Notes: generated from the sequence alone by a model not told the origin. Positions 24,227-38,509 are shown, counted from the stretch's first letter. The stretch: 64,000 bases of DNA from Syngnathus acus (GCF_901709675.1 NC_051105.1:9604104-9668103); one strand, 5' to 3'. A program made the numbers and translations.

Positions 24227-27200
24227 GGATTCCTTTATTTTAAAAATCAAACAACAAGAGAAGAAAAAGACGGAAGGGAATTCGCAATTGGAGGAGCCCG
24301 GGGTCACCCTGTGAGTGCGTTTTGCCCGTTTTCTCATTTGTGTGTTTCTTGGTTTTAAGTTGCGTGTCAAGGTGGGTGCGCGCTGTGCGTAAATTAACCA
24401 CCTGGCACCTCGAGCCCTTTGCCCTCCCGAAATTAGCCCCCTCCCCCCCTCTAAACTTGCGCGCAACATCCACCGCCTCATTAGTAACGGGAATAGTGGA
24501 AGTGGTCTCACCGGGATGCGCGGTCAAGGCGTGCTCGGGTCGTGCAATGACCGCCAGTGACATTGCGGTATAGGAAGCACGCGAGTCTCTTAAGGTCAGG
24601 AACCAGCAATGTTTACCTCTCTTTGACAATATTGCCTCCCAGCCCCTCTCGGATGCACCATTAGTTCATGCTCAGTTCATCTTGCTCTGCAGAAGACATC
24701 CCACCTAACCGGATTATCTCTATTTGGCTCCTCTTCTTTGGAATATTTCTTAAAATATGTCTCCCAAGTCCATATCATGAATATTCCATCAAGCAATTAC
24801 ATCACCTTGTCATCCAATCCTACGTAATTAAGATGTTCTCTGCCCACATCCATCTAATGCTTTATGGAAGACGTTTCCATATTACAGCCACATTCGACCC
24901 CAGTGCCAGCATGCGTATTGTCACGTGACCCATAAAACTGTTAAATGCGGAGGCTGAAATGTGATTGACATTCTCACATGTCGCTCCGGAGAGCCCTCAA
25001 ATCCAGATCATTTGTACATTTGCATAGATTCCAAAGTGGAGGCTGCGAAGGACACGTCAAGGGCATGCGGCTTCTACAACAGGAAGCTTCGCATGCCGTA
25101 CAAATTGCAAGCTCATTTCAGACGTCATCTTTTCATGCTCCTGTAAGTCTCCGAGATATGACACACGTGCAGATGAAAAGATGGCAACGTGATAGAAGCT
25201 GCCTGCAGTTTTGACACCTGTCTGCGCGTTTCCTCATCACTATTCCCCCTTTAAACAGCCTGGAGGCAATAAACAGCAGTGCAGCTCACAAATAAAGTGA
25301 GAGTTGAAGATTTGAAACTGCGGCGCCACCACTGTGGTATTTTAAAATACATGAGAAGCCCAAGTGCAGGTGTCCTATTCGACCAGAATATAAAACGACC
25401 GCTGGCCTCGCAACTAACCTGTGCTACTTTTCAACTTTCTCTCAACCACGCACATAGTGTGGACATTAAATGGCTGCTCAGTCTCCGCCGGTTCAAAGTG
25501 TGTGTGTTAAAATAACAATATTGTTGTGTTTGTCCGGATGACCGACACATTTAATTGTGTGAATTTGAATTTGCATTGTACCAAATTTATCCAATTACAG
25601 TATATGATTCACAGAGCTCCTCCCCTCCCCCAACACAAAAAAAAGTCAGAACATCCCAACGTTGATACACCTTGATAGAGCTCAAGTTCAATCAAGATTG
25701 AAGTCATAAAATATGTAAGATTGAAGGTGAATTATTGAAGCAGAAGGAAGTTGCTATTCTGGCCGGCTATGATGATACACAGCCCAAAAAAAATGTTTTA
25801 AATAATGCCTACTGATTTAGTCCTGCCAGTTCAATATTATCAAGATGGCCGTCACAAATATGGGCGTGATTGTTTTCGATCAACAGTAATCCCAAGTGGG
25901 ACACAAATTGAAATTCTCGCAAAAGTCCGAGGAGGCCGGGCGAAGCCAATGTCACAGAACATGTCATCACCCTCAACTCAAATTGGCTTTCAGGAAGATA
26001 GTTGTCCTGAAGCACGCACACCTCAAAGCCATAAAAATAGATTGCCAGTGACTCAGCCGTTATGTAAAGTCCATCTCTGATAGGGCCGCTTCGGGAGCGT
26101 TATGTCAGTTTCGCTGGATGCCACTGAAGCTGAGGTGACACGTCTTCTGTGTCCGTACACACACAAAAAAAAACCACACAAGCACCTCCTTCATTTTTTC
26201 ACTTTCAAGTGTACACACCCGTGTGAGCGCATCCCAATGTGATACACTCAACATGATGGAATCCCTTTAGGCTAAACCGCTACATTATTAGCATTTTAGA
26301 GCTCACTGGGAAGAAAACACCACTTCACATTTAAATCACATCCGACACCCCTCTGGCCAGGTAGCCATCCATATTGGCAGACATGCATCCCGCACACAAA
26401 TCTACATCCAGAGTCATAATTGAACATGTTTTTAAACATCACACTTCCAAATACCGCCCGCCCCCATCCACCGACCCAACCCGCCGCCACTATTGCTTCT
26501 TTTAAAAAGGCAGTGATGCATACTTGCTCATCATCTGCACCGACTTCCTGTGGGAACACTTTAAGCCGTCTTATAATGAGACATCTTCATCATCTTCTAT
26601 GCAAATACATTTCCTGTCTCATTAACACTTTGTTTTTGTTACTCATTTCATTCGGAGGCTTCCCCACCTTGAATTGGGAATCGCTCTTATTAATCACAAG
26701 GGGATTTGAGAAGAGTCACAATTAGCCTTTGATAGGACACGCTGTAAAATAGTTGTTTGACATTTTTACTGTGTTAAGAATCTGCACACAGAGGTGTGTA
26801 ATCATCTTTTTATTCGAAACAATAATGGAAGCTCGATTTAGCAAATGACCCCAAATTTGAGTCAACTATTATGAATCATCTGAATCAGATTCTTGAATGT
26901 ATTTTCTTCTATTTCCCTTTTGAGTCACATGGCGGCCTGTTGTCTGTGTTTGTGTGACTGGATGACCAGGTTAAACGGAGGGGGCGGTGAAGGGCCGGAT
27001 GCCAAGGAAGCAGAGCGTGCACACAGCACCTCGAAGGCTTTTTGTGCCTGAAGTCCAAGATGTGAAAAAAAAAAGACAGAAAGGGAGAGAAAATTGCTCT
27101 CGTTTGTTACACGCTAACAAAATCTTTTAAAGGCGAACGAGTGTGAGGGAAAGATTATGAATGTGTAAGTTAATGACAGACTTAATTGGAGCCAGCAACT

Positions 27201-30086
27201 ATCCCTCCCACTGCTCCTTATTCTACATCTACTAATGAAAAGTCTCCCACTCCCCGAAGACAAAGTAGGGAAAAAACTGTGCTGGGATTAAGATGATGAG
27301 TACACACAAGAGCAAACACACACACAACACATTCATTCATGTATGCATCTACTGACACATGTAAAATAGCTACAGGCGTGCTTGTTTCAAGAAGCTACCC
27401 CATGCAATGTGACTTCCTTCCAAATAGAAACATGCACATTATTTACATTCATGACTTCACATTTAAACTCATCGGAATTCATGTCCTGAGTACTTCCTAC
27501 TAGATATGGCTGGTCACAAGATTAGGAACACCGTCAATATGCTGCGGGTTTAGGACAAGCTCTCAAAAAGCATGAACATAGATGTGACGTTTTCTTTCCT
27601 CCAGTAGCACAGTTAGATTTGACTTGCTATCTGACAAATAAGACATGCGGGATTTTCATGCCCACCGGCGAAATACAGTCATGCCACCTGTTGCAACAAA
27701 ACACGCAGTCACGCTCTTCTTCAGACTATAAATTGTGGCAATCCCTGCGGAGGTCTCTGCGTGCTTATGTGCTGTCTTGTTAGTGTCTGAGCTGTGAGTC
27801 CCTCTCTTGAGAGTCTGACTTTGTCCCCGTGAGGAACTGCTGCGAAAAAAAAGAAAAACCAGACTGCCATAACCTCTGGGTATCTGCAATGAAATGTGCA
27901 AATATGTAAGACCAGATCAACTGACCTCAAACTAGTTCAAGTAGAACAAACAGCACCTCTGCTGGTTGCAGCCAAGTACTGCAAGTCATTAATCAACCAC
28001 CATCAATTCAACACAATTTTTTAACAATCAATTCATTAATAATTCATCAACTGACTATTATGCCCATGAAAACCACAAGGCCATTTTGGTTGAGAATCTT
28101 TTTTTTTTTTTTTTTTAAACACACAAACATTCATCATCATATCCAGTGGCGCTACTATGAGCCTCAATTTACAAAATGAGATGAGTTGGAATTTGGAGCC
28201 AGCCAGTGGTTGTCATGAAAACTAGGTGACTGTTGAAGCTATTTTGATGCTGTTCACATATTGTGTACATCACACACCATCCTTGTCATGTCCTATTTCT
28301 ACAAGTATTTATGTGTGTGTGGGAGGGGGGGGGGGTGCATATATGGAGAGCTGTATCCTTGACGTCCCATCATCCCAAATAATCATCCCACAGTCATGCG
28401 TGAGATGCAATTTCCTTTAAACAATAGCAGGCCGGCTCGCCTCGCTGACCTTCAACCTCTCAGGCTGTGGCAGAGCAAAGACTCACAAATAAACAGAGCA
28501 CACACATCCACTCAGCTCGCATTAACAGCGACACGTGTGGAGGCAAAAATGAGCATTTTGTCCGAGCGTGTGGTGGTGGCGACACAATCTCTTGCTACTC
28601 AAGTCGAATAATTATTGAAACCATGTCATGGGCATCAGAGTTAATGGATAGCGGGTGAGACAAATCAATCATACTGAGAAGAAAAAAAGTGAAAGGATGC
28701 TGGAACAAAAAAAAAAAAACCATGTCCTTGAGAGGCCATTTTGGCTGGCCTACTTTGAGTGGCGTGATAATTCAGGTGGCTCCTGTTGGGCACGCCAATC
28801 ACAATCTCGCCCGGCAGTAGGTTGTCCGTTCGCATTTGCGCTAATGCGGCTCTGCATTCATTTGCTTCATATTCTTCCCGATGACTGTAATGATGCTCTT
28901 ATTTTGTCTCCTTTTGCGCCAAGCGCTCTGCCCTCCGGTGTTTCTGACAGTGTTGACGTTCAAATTTAACATTCATGATGGCACGCTAACAAGAGTTTTA
29001 GCATTTTGTGGGGGTAATTTGAAAATGATTGCGGACCTCTGCCAAGGTGAAGTAAACTTTTGTGCTATTTTCTGACGCCGTCAAAAGCACTGACCTAGAT
29101 TTATAGCTTACATGGAATAGTAGTATTTTATTTTCCCTACCAGTCTATCTTCATTTTGTAGCTTGTCATGCATGGCTTGCCCACCTTTTAGTCAAATGCT
29201 AGATTTCTATTTATTTATTTATTGTCGACTCTGTAATCTAGCTCTGACGAGACACGCGGCCCTGCTGCAGAGACACGCTTCGAGCACATCTTGAGAAACG
29301 ACGGCTCAAACAGGTCGCTCCGCTACTTCCATCACATGTGATCTCTCTGGCAGGGGGCAATAAGATTGTCAGTGAGACGACAAAAGCAACATGATGGATG
29401 TATAGGAGAGACTCATTGGACAGTGTGTGCACTCCTGCCACAATGCTGAGTGTCTTTCATCATATGCTCACTCCATCCGTGTACCTACGGATTCTCTATA
29501 TTGCTTTAAACCACGGGCGCCATTCATTTGCACTTGAATCACTGAACATTTGCAGAGCTGCAGAGATCCTGCACACTAAAGTACATTATGTGATCATGCA
29601 CCGTGATAGCTCAGAATAGTTATTATATGTTTAAAATGACTCAACGTGGTGTCTATTACTTCACAAGAAAAACAAGATGAACTTAGTACAACTGTGGTGT
29701 CTATTAGTTTTAAAGCTCATATTGAAGACTAAGTTTAAAGGCAAAGTAAGGAAATAAAAAGTACTAAAAGATCGTACAGAGCAAGAATATGATTTTGGGT
29801 GGAAAATTATTCAAAGGAAGAAGGAAACACACTTAAAAATGTTAGATTAGTTCACAGTTGAGCTAGTCTTCTCATGGCCCTAAAATGAAATATTGTAGCT
29901 TAAAATGTGTCTTCGTGTTATTATTGAGAGGAAGGAAGCGAGGAAGGACGCGAGAGGTTGCCAACTTCATATTGGAACGCGTCCTACACACTCGCTCGTA
30001 TTCGTAGCCGGTCTTCTTTCTCTCTCTCCGTCTGCAAGCTAACTACGATTTGTACTGTTCACGGCTCGATCAAAACAACCGATATA
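24227..30086. other. 5.9 kb without supported coding exon between micropeptide and dhrsx
   Basis: Begins with the possible 3' part of the micropeptide transcript (donor at 24311). The rest contains simple tracts (T run about 28101-28117, G run about 28321-28335) and long unique-looking stretches of moderate GC with few repeats, such as about 24.95-25.5 kb and 28.7-29.0 kb. Short open frames here have no recognisable features. Bases from about 29.94 kb are probably dhrsx promoter and 5' UTR. Confidence 0.5.
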
Positions 30087-31172
30087 ATGATCTCCTCTAT
30101 AATGTTTCGTTTGGTGTCAGCTATCAAACTGTACCTGCTCGGCTTGAAGGTTCTTGTGATTCAGCTGTTCAGCAAGCGTTTCAAGTTGCCAGGTTGGTTC
30201 AGTCTTGCTGCTGGTTCGTGTTTGACAGCGGTTCCAGCCGTATATGGTTCAAATGTTTTTTTTTTTACTGCAGTTTTATGCCAAATTTAGGGGAAAGACG
30301 TAACATTTCTTATTGCTGTCAACGTGGCCTCGTCTGTTTTTGTTGTCACTCCGGGCAAAGTTTAAATGGCCTGTTTTCATAATACAGGTTGGTTTGAAAT
30401 AACGCATAAGACGCCCATTGGTTGCAGTCAGCCAATCAGCACAGATTATAGTTATTACGTATTAGCTTCACTCTTACGACACCTTCGTACGATACTGACG
30501 CAACCGATTTGGTGCGCGCATATCGTCCAAAGTCAACTATAAGCTCCAGTTTACGATAACGATGAAAAAAAAATGCATGGATGAATATTTCAACAACCAC
30601 AAATTCTTGCCACATATTTAACAGTCACCTCACATGGCTTTAAAATCTCCTCCAAATGATGTCATCCTTATCTCGTGACATTCCATCTGATAACCATGTG
30701 TCCTCTTCTGCCTCTGCCAGTGATGCCCAGACAAGATGGCAAGGTTGCCATAGTGACGGGAGGAGGCAGGGGAATCGGCTATGAGGTTGCCCGCCACATG
30801 TCCAAACTGGGGGTACATGTTATCATAGGTACGGTATCATATTCCACTTTGCTGCCATGTAAACAGCATGAGTACAGCAGATAACTGGATAAAAACAGAG
30901 CGCCTTTAAATATTTTTTTATTTTATATTATATATTTTATATTTCATTTTCATTTTATAGTTTTATTTTTTTTAAAGATTTTGTTAGGCCTCATATCGCT
31001 TTACTTCAAGGTTAATACAACATTCTTCATTCCAATCACAAGCTTGAAAACAAAATAAGGCTCAGCTTTAGTCATTCAAGTTGTATTTACTGCAAAGTCA
31101 GTAGAATTAATTCAGAATAAAGGTGCATTTGTGTAGCGTATGGTTTTGTCACACGCACGCACGCACGCACGC

Positions 31173-31213
<41 letters not shown>

Positions 31214-34200
31214 CACACAAATCTAATCTCGCCAAAACAAATTCCAATCATGTGACTTGATTGGAATTTGTGAAGATTCAAGATGCTGTGTGAGTGTTTT
31301 CGCTTTCAACCAGTAATGTACACATTGACTTTGGAAATAGGGGTCTATTTTCGCAAATGAAACAATCCTCGCAAGCAATGAGAAATGACCTCCTTCGTGC
31401 TTGGAAAGTAAGCGTGCACAAGCATCAACCTCGGGATGCTCAACATCCTCTCACTTTTGCATTTATGAGGCAAAACCAATGCAGTATAATTCAACAACCG
31501 CACAGTAAATCCTCCTTTTATGACAAATATAATCTTCAGAACGCTTTTTGAGAAAACGCTTAGTCCCTGCCTGATAGTTTAAGCAGTGGAACTATCGGAA
31601 TAATGTCAGACATTTTTTTTTTTTCACATTGCTCTACCAAATAGAGTTCATTTTGGAAACTTTCTAGAGATGTTGCTCACAGAACTCTTCAACTCATTTT
31701 GATCCAATTAGGAGTTATTGAACAATTAGAGCTCATCAGAGCTCCGCAGGTAGTCTTGAATTGCTTGCTTTTTTTTTTTTTTTCAAAGCTAATCACCAAT
31801 TGCTTGGCAGAAAAAAAAATCTATCTTTTGTTAATTTGTGTCCTTTTTTTCTCAGCCTGCAGGGATGAACAACAAGGTCTGGCATCCATCAGAAGGATCC
31901 ACAAAGAGTACAACGAGGCTAAAGGTGAACGTGTGCGCGTGTCTGTGAATAAAAACGGGAACACTTAAGAGCTTTCCCATTGGTGTTTGTACATTTCATT
32001 GAAAATTCACAAAATTTCAACATTGCGGCACACATTCAAAAATGGCGGGAACATTTATTCAATGGATTCTGGTTTCCATTCCGAGCATTTTCCTGAATAT
32101 TTATATTTCTTGGTGGTGCCATCAGCAGATAGCACACAAAAATCCAAAAGCGGCTGAAGACCGGTTGGCAACAGTCCTACTTGCCCGTCCGTCAGTGGCT
32201 GTGAAGCTCAGCGTCGGCAACTAATGTCGCTCGTGTCATTGAAGTCGATTTCCTTGAACGAGGCTGCGGCGGGATTGATCACTTCTTTTGTAATTGGCAG
32301 GCACTGAGGCATTAGGGACAAGGGGGTGACTGCTGCCAGATGCTTGTGCACTGAATGAAAATGTGTGTATGTTTGTGGTTGAATGAGCCGGTAATGGATT
32401 CTCATTAGTATGTGTGGCGGCGCACTTAACATCTCTGTCCAAACTCCCTTTGGCACGCTTCCTGGTATTTGCACCAAATATATTGGCCTTGATTAAATCA
32501 ATTTGATATGATCCTTCATCTCTTTAAGGGGCAAAGCTATTTTTGCGTTTGTAGTTTTTAGCACAGACCCGCACATGAAAAACAGGATCTGCTTCTGTGA
32601 GTGTTGTTTAACAGCAATTAACGTGCAAATTTGTGTGTCAAGCTTTTTGAAATTGAGAACTGCAGTTTTTTATTGGAAGTCATAAAAGGGTCTAATTAGC
32701 GTTCAATAATGCAAATATTGCTAAATGCTAACATTTTCACTCCAAATAGTCCAGCAGGTCAATTTTCCAATTTTTTGAATGAATAACCGAGTGTCACCTT
32801 TGGTTCACATGAAAAAAAAAAAATTACGAAGCAATTTAGTTTTGATTATTCAGACACACAAATACAGGCTAGACACAGATATGAGGTACTTATGCATATT
32901 TGCCACAGGGAGCTCTGTCTGTCCACCAACTTTAGTCACGCTGCACTTGAAAGTTACACAATCCCCCTCAAACCAAAAGCTTGGATTAAAAAAATGTGAA
33001 GCGAGAAAACCAGTGCATATGTAAGTGTGTGTGTGTGTGTGTTGCTGTGTGACAAATAATGTCTCTTAGCATAAGCACAGTTCAATGAGCATCGTAGATG
33101 ACTGCTACGAGCGAGTTCTGACAATTCAAAATATTTTTACATTTAGTAAAAAGTTTACATTTGTTATTTGTATTATCATAATAAAAAATATTCTCATTCC
33201 AAAATACTCAACAGTGGACTTAAAAGGTTTGCCTGTAATCCATTTTATGGAATCACTTGCATTCCAAATAAAAGATGGCTGTTCTTGCAAGGAAATAATT
33301 GCGGCTGAAAGACACAACCGGTCTTGATTTAGGAAAGTGTCATTGCATTAACACGGCAAACCGGGCATTGACCGTCACGCCGCCCGCCTCCTGTCTGCTA
33401 CATCAGCTGAATAATAACAGCCAGTGGAGGAGTGAATGCTGGCACGGGGCCCAGATGTAATATTCTTCACTATCTCCACGTTGTTTATCAGACATCTCCA
33501 AGTGAAACCATTTACTTCTTTGTCTGAGTTTTTAAAGAGGGGCTCTCAAAGGGGCGAGTTCATTGTTCCTTTTCCTGTTGCCACTGCTGAATTATAAGGA
33601 TCAATATTATATCTCAATATTTGGTGGTGTGAGAGACCAGGCACACTATTAAACACAAAATATGTGTGAATGTAAAATGAGATTGTGGTAAGCGGGAGGA
33701 CAAATGTGATGTGTTTACAGGGTGGCACATTTTAATATCAGCTTTATATGTAATCCAGCTTAATCATATTTACTACGGCCACAACCGGGTCACAAGATGC
33801 ATTTTGAAGCCAGGTGGATTTATGCTAAGTGACACAGGCGCCGTCGTCCATCATCTTTTTTCCCCCCGTCGATCTGAGAAAATTATTTCATCTTGCGTTG
33901 AAGATATTTGACAGGTGCAGGAAGATGAAAGACATAAATTGAAGTCTAATAAGGTGCTGCTGGAAGCCAACTTTCACATTAATTAGCGGCTGTTCAGGGG
34001 TAGTTTACTCTGGATGTGTCCAGATATTCCTGGCAGGCTGTGTCAAAAAACAGCTAAGCTTGTAAAAACAAAATATTACTTCAAGTTTGCTGTCCATCAC
34101 TGACCTTGCGACAATGTTTCAAAAAGAAATATTGATCAAATCAACGCAAATGGTTGCAATAATCTCATGTATTTCTTTTTGCATTTTATACATTCCGTCT

Positions 34201-37200
34201 TTGAGAAATCTGGAAAAATGTAATTTATTTTGTAAGCTGTGCTATTTGTGAGACCGAGTCGCAGATTGATGAGTTTATCTCGGGCAGACATCAGCATGCT
34301 GATATCAGCTCAAGTCATCTGTAACATCCCTGATTGTCTTGCTTTGCCTATTCCAATTTGTAATTGTCAAGAAATTCTGTCACGTTTCAAAGTGGTTATA
34401 TTTTTTACCCCCATTTAGTCACAGTAGTACATAGTCACAAAATGTAATCTATAACGGCTAAGGAAAAAGGTGCTTTGTTTTTTTTTCAATGCAGTATAAT
34501 TTTTTAAACTACTCAAAATGTAGCACAAGTAGTCTCGGGAAAACATTGAGCTCTAAGATCTACGTCGACAACGATGAAGTGAAAGTTGCACTCAAAATGT
34601 TCACAAAATGTCCAAACGAGCGTGAAAATTGCCCAGAAAAAAAAGACACGGTCATTATCGGTCAAGAGACTAGATAGCTGTTCCACACGGTCATCAAATA
34701 ATAAAGCTTCGAGATAACCAATGGAGTAATTGTAATTTTTTTTGAAGAGAGAGAAAGATTAGGAGATGCTGAGTCAGCAAGAACATGAAAGCGAGGCTAG
34801 TTTTCATCAAGCCATGAGTCAATGGTGAATTACTGTGCTTTAATGATTTTTTTTTCTTTGTGTGTCATCAAAACTAGTAAAAATAAATAAATAATAATTT
34901 GAAGTTAGCTTTGGTGTTCTTGGAACAATATCAACAAAAATGCAAATTAAAGTGCCTGTTGATATTAAGCTTTGCTAATTTATTAGGCTCATTTTGCAAT
35001 TGGAAGAATAATCACGTGTAATATTTTTTTTTTATTGAGGACAAGAGGACATCTGCTCACCGCAGTTTAAATGTACCGGCGTAGTTGAATAGGGGCGAAG
35101 AGATTTTTATATTCAAAAGCAGTACCGTTGTCAGTTCAAAATTATTCCTTTGAAAAAAAAAAAAAAAAAGCAGAGTGTTCGACTGCAGCGTAGAGGAAGC
35201 CGAGGCTTAGAGAAGATCTCGAAAGGAATTAAAAGCAGCCTGACACCAGCAAGAACCGTCCAATCGATGCCATTTTGCTCCCATTGGGCTCTCTCGATAT
35301 GACTGGCTTTTCTTGACAGGGGTCTTTGGGGAGGCCAATGAAGGAGACAGGGGAGCGCTGACAGATGGGACACACACATGCACACACACTCACACAGACA
35401 TATTTGCTCTCGATGTTTTGAAAACTGGTTCTTCGTTTTTATATGTTTGTGTATGTCCGATTTTGGCCTTTCGATTTAATCCATTCATCTGTTTTCTATA
35501 GCGCTTGTCCCATGCCCTGTCATACCTTAAACCTCATCTAATAGCGTGTCACACTATGATAGGAACAGGAATTAGGTTTCAATGTAAAGTGGCCATGCAA
35601 CAACAGGCGGCTGGAAAAGATGATGAAAACTCTTTGATGTCTTACCGGCTAAATGGTTTGCGGAAATAATCCGTTTGCAATGGCTCTCATGTACGTGCGT
35701 CTCTTTCTGTGTGTGTGTGTTTTCTCTCTAGTGGAGTTTAAAAAACTGGACCTCGCATCTCTGCAGTCTATCCGTCAGTTCGTCCAGAGCTTCAAGGAAC
35801 GCGATTTACCACTCAATATTTTGGTCAACAATGGTGAGTGTCGGTTATGGACATCTGCAATTCAGTGTACCGTATTTTCCGCACTATAAGGCGCACCGGA
35901 TTATAAAGCGCACCTTCAATGAATGGCCCATTTTAAAACTTTGTCCACATATAAGATATACACATTTGGCCCGCGGGCCAGACTTTGGACACGCCTGCTG
36001 TAGTGGCTCAATATTGGTCCATATATAAGGCGCACCTGATTATAAGGCGCACTGTCGGCTTTTGAGAAAATTGGAGGTTTTTAGGTGCGCCTTATAGTGC
36101 GGAAAATACGGTAACTATTTTTCTTTCACAGAAGAAAGTAAAATATCCCTCAGTATATTCATTTCCTAATATGTTTGTTTTGCATGTGTAGCGGGTGTCA
36201 TGCTAGTTCCCGAGAGTTGCACCGAGAATGGATTCGAAGTGCACTTTGGTGTGAACTATCTGGGCCACTTCCTATTGACCTTGCTGCTCTTGGACACATT
36301 AAAGCTCAGCGGCAAATCTGACAACTTCTCACGGGTGGTCAACGTCTCCTCCTCTGCACACCGCAATGGCGAGATCCGACTGGATGACTTGAATAGCAGG
36401 TAGGTTCTCACTCGATTAGCACACACACGAACAAGCAGAGACCCGTGTCAAATGTCTGACAGCGTTCTTGCTCGGCAGACAGTGCTACTCAGCCCACGCC
36501 GCTTATTGTCACAGTAAGCTGGCGCAGCTTTTATTTAGCTCCCACCTCCATCGGGAGCTGGAGCAGGGAGGTTTCCCCGTCAGTTCGGGCGGCGTCGACC
36601 CTGGCGTGGTCGCTACGTCTCTCTACCGCCACCTCTGGACGCCCCTGCGCCTGGCACATGGTGTTGTGGCCCGCTTGCTTTTCAGGGTAGGTCACCTGCA
36701 TGCATACTAATACAAATACACAAAGTGAGCCCATCACAGAAAAACAAAGTGCTTCTAAAAATCAAGGGCGTTGACGTTGCGTTAAATTTGAAAACGATCC
36801 TTGCGTAGCTTGAAGCGGAGGCCACGAGCTACTGTTACTGTTCTCGGGATTTAATGTAAGGAGACTTGTGTGCGTGTTTGAATTCAAACTGCAATTGTCA
36901 CGGGGACTTGCCTGTGAGCACAACCTTTGGGGTGGTTCTGCCCCACATACACAAACACATTAATCACACACACTCATGCATGCCAGTTGTTAACACGCGC
37001 ACACACACTCACCATTCGCGGCCAACATTGCAATGCACAAACAATTTTTCTTGCCTGTCACAACATCTTACATCTCAAACGGAAAGATTTAACAAGTATA
37101 ACAACGATGCAACCAAGAAGCTGTTTTTTTTTTGTAACATTATAATCAACCTGAGGAAAAGTCCCCACAGTAGTGTTAACATGCCACAACATTGAACTAA

Positions 37201-37944
37201 GCACAGAGTGATATGTATGAAAAAACAGTTTTTACGGTTTGCTCTGGTGTAATGCGAGATAAATTTAATTTCAAGCATTTCAATAAATTATTGTCACACA
37301 CAAACGGACTTAATCTCCAGATAGAAAATATGAATAATTAGGTTCTCAAGTTACCCCAACTAAAAAAAAAAAGTGATCTGTTTGCACAGTTTCAAAATGA
37401 GCAAAAAAGGAGCTGAGAATTTGAATGATGGTTAAATATGTATCTAATCACTTTATCATTACTTTAAAATAAAACAATACCTCTGCCTCTCTTCCTAACA
37501 AATAACATGTTTACAGTTTGATGTAAACTTTGACTTATGATTTTAATTTGTTCTGCGGCCATGCCCGTAACTCAATTCACTTGTATGTCAAATCAATATT
37601 CCCCACTACAATGAATTGAAAGCCATTAATCCATTCCAAGCCTCCTCCCAAAACACCACAGTTTTATGTGTGTATGAAAATACCACTATGTCGTACAAAA
37701 CATAATACAATTTTATCCTGACAAATTGTAAATCGAGGCTCTCTGTATATTTTCATTCCCACAGACTCCTACTGAGGGTGCTGCCACCGTCTTGTACGCT
37801 GCTCTGTCACCAGCACTGGAAGGCGAATGCGGAGGAGGCTACTGGGCCAATGGACGCAGAGACGTGACTACCCCACTGACATTTGACCCCCAGATTCAGC
37901 AGCTCTTGTGGGAAACCAGCCACAAGTTTCTGGTTCCACAGTAA
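30087..37944 (+). CDS. dhrsx: DHRSX: membrane-anchored short-chain dehydrogenase/reductase
   Basis: SDR enzyme. The human protein has been reported to act in dolichol synthesis (polyprenol/polyprenal/dolichal redox steps) and in autophagy. Seven coding exons: 30087-30192, 30721-30828, 31856-31924, 35732-35833, 36192-36399, 36479-36686, 37765-37944; 326 residues (human about 330). The first exon gives an N-terminal hydrophobic anchor (about residues 8-28). Its phase-1 donor joins exactly to the second exon to give the family-like ...[18 protein letters not shown]. Rossmann motif TGGGRGIG at 48-55, NNAG at 127-130 (split by an intron), catalytic Ser in VSSSAH at about 181-185, and YCHSK (Y207, K211). 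C-terminal blocks [13 protein letters not shown] and [14 protein letters not shown] fit the family. The start could be ATG 30087 or 30102; both keep the anchor. Confidence 0.95.
31151..31211. repeat. (ACGC)n(AC)n microsatellite in dhrsx intron 2
   Basis: ACGC tetranucleotides followed by about 17 AC dinucleotides, in intron 2 (30829-31855). The compound structure suggests CpG decay or a slippage boundary. Confidence 0.95.
31925..35731 (+). other. dhrsx intron 3 (3.8 kb)
   Basis: Largest dhrsx intron. No coding exon is supported. Segments around 33.35-33.55 kb and 34.24-34.36 kb are balanced in composition and repeat-free, as conserved noncoding elements tend to be. This is a compositional impression only. 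A T/A run lies at about 35152-35169, and a dispersed-repeat fragment at about 35.48 kb. Confidence 0.5.
35870..36111. mobile_element. 242-bp MITE with perfect 28-bp terminal inverted repeats in dhrsx intron 4
   Basis: The termini 35870-35897 and 36084-36111 are perfect inverted copies, starting CCGTATTTTCCGCACTATAA. They are flanked by TA on both sides (35868-35869 and 36112-36113), as in Tc1/mariner-type insertions. Internal copies of TTATAAGGCGCAC are present, together with a hAT-like fragment (TTGGCCCGCGGGCCAGAC, about 35966-35983). It has no coding capacity and lies wholly inside an intron. Confidence 0.85.
37540..37670. repeat. Probable dispersed repeat fragment in dhrsx intron 6
   Basis: Phrases such as TGCGGCCATGCCCGTAACTC, GTATGTCAAATCAATATTCC and GCCATTAATCCATTCCAAGC resemble a repeat common in percomorph introns. 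Recognised by pattern only; limits approximate. Confidence 0.45.
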
Positions 37945-38509
37945 CTCAAACTGTATTTAATTGTGCCAATCAGCTTCTTTATATTTGATCGTTGCGATTT
38001 TTGTTCGACAATCTCACTCTGGACTGGAAACTATGACTGGCTGTTTGGGGGTGAAAACACCACATTTTTTCTTTGCTCCCGCCAAAGAAGGGCTACAATG
38101 AACGGAACCTTTTCCCCATTGTGAGCTAGCAAACATTACACGTACATGCTAGGCCATCGCCATCGGTCCACAGCAGCCTGCCTTAACAGCGCTCTCCTGG
38201 TCAATGAGGAGGTTAATGAACTCTTCCTAATGCTTCTGCATCTCACTAATGTGATTCTAAGCAAAAAACAACCAGCTTTTAGAAAGTAGATTTTGGCCCA
38301 CTGTTCAAAAATGTCAATCAAAGTGTAGCACGCACTCTGGATTTCTCTAAAGCGCCGTCAATACGGAGGCGCCAAGTGATGTCATCATCTTGGGTCATCT
38401 CGTGATGACTTGGAGCACTTTGCTTTTTAGCGCATTTGTTGTCTTGAAATGGCCACTTCTGAGTGTTCACGTTCTCTTCTTCTTGTCAGGCAATTAGGTG
38501 TGTTTTAAA

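Noticed and set aside
24311-29937. Downstream coding exons of the micropeptide gene
   Set aside because: No acceptor-bounded conserved frame could be found. If the transcript is spliced, the later exons appear noncoding.
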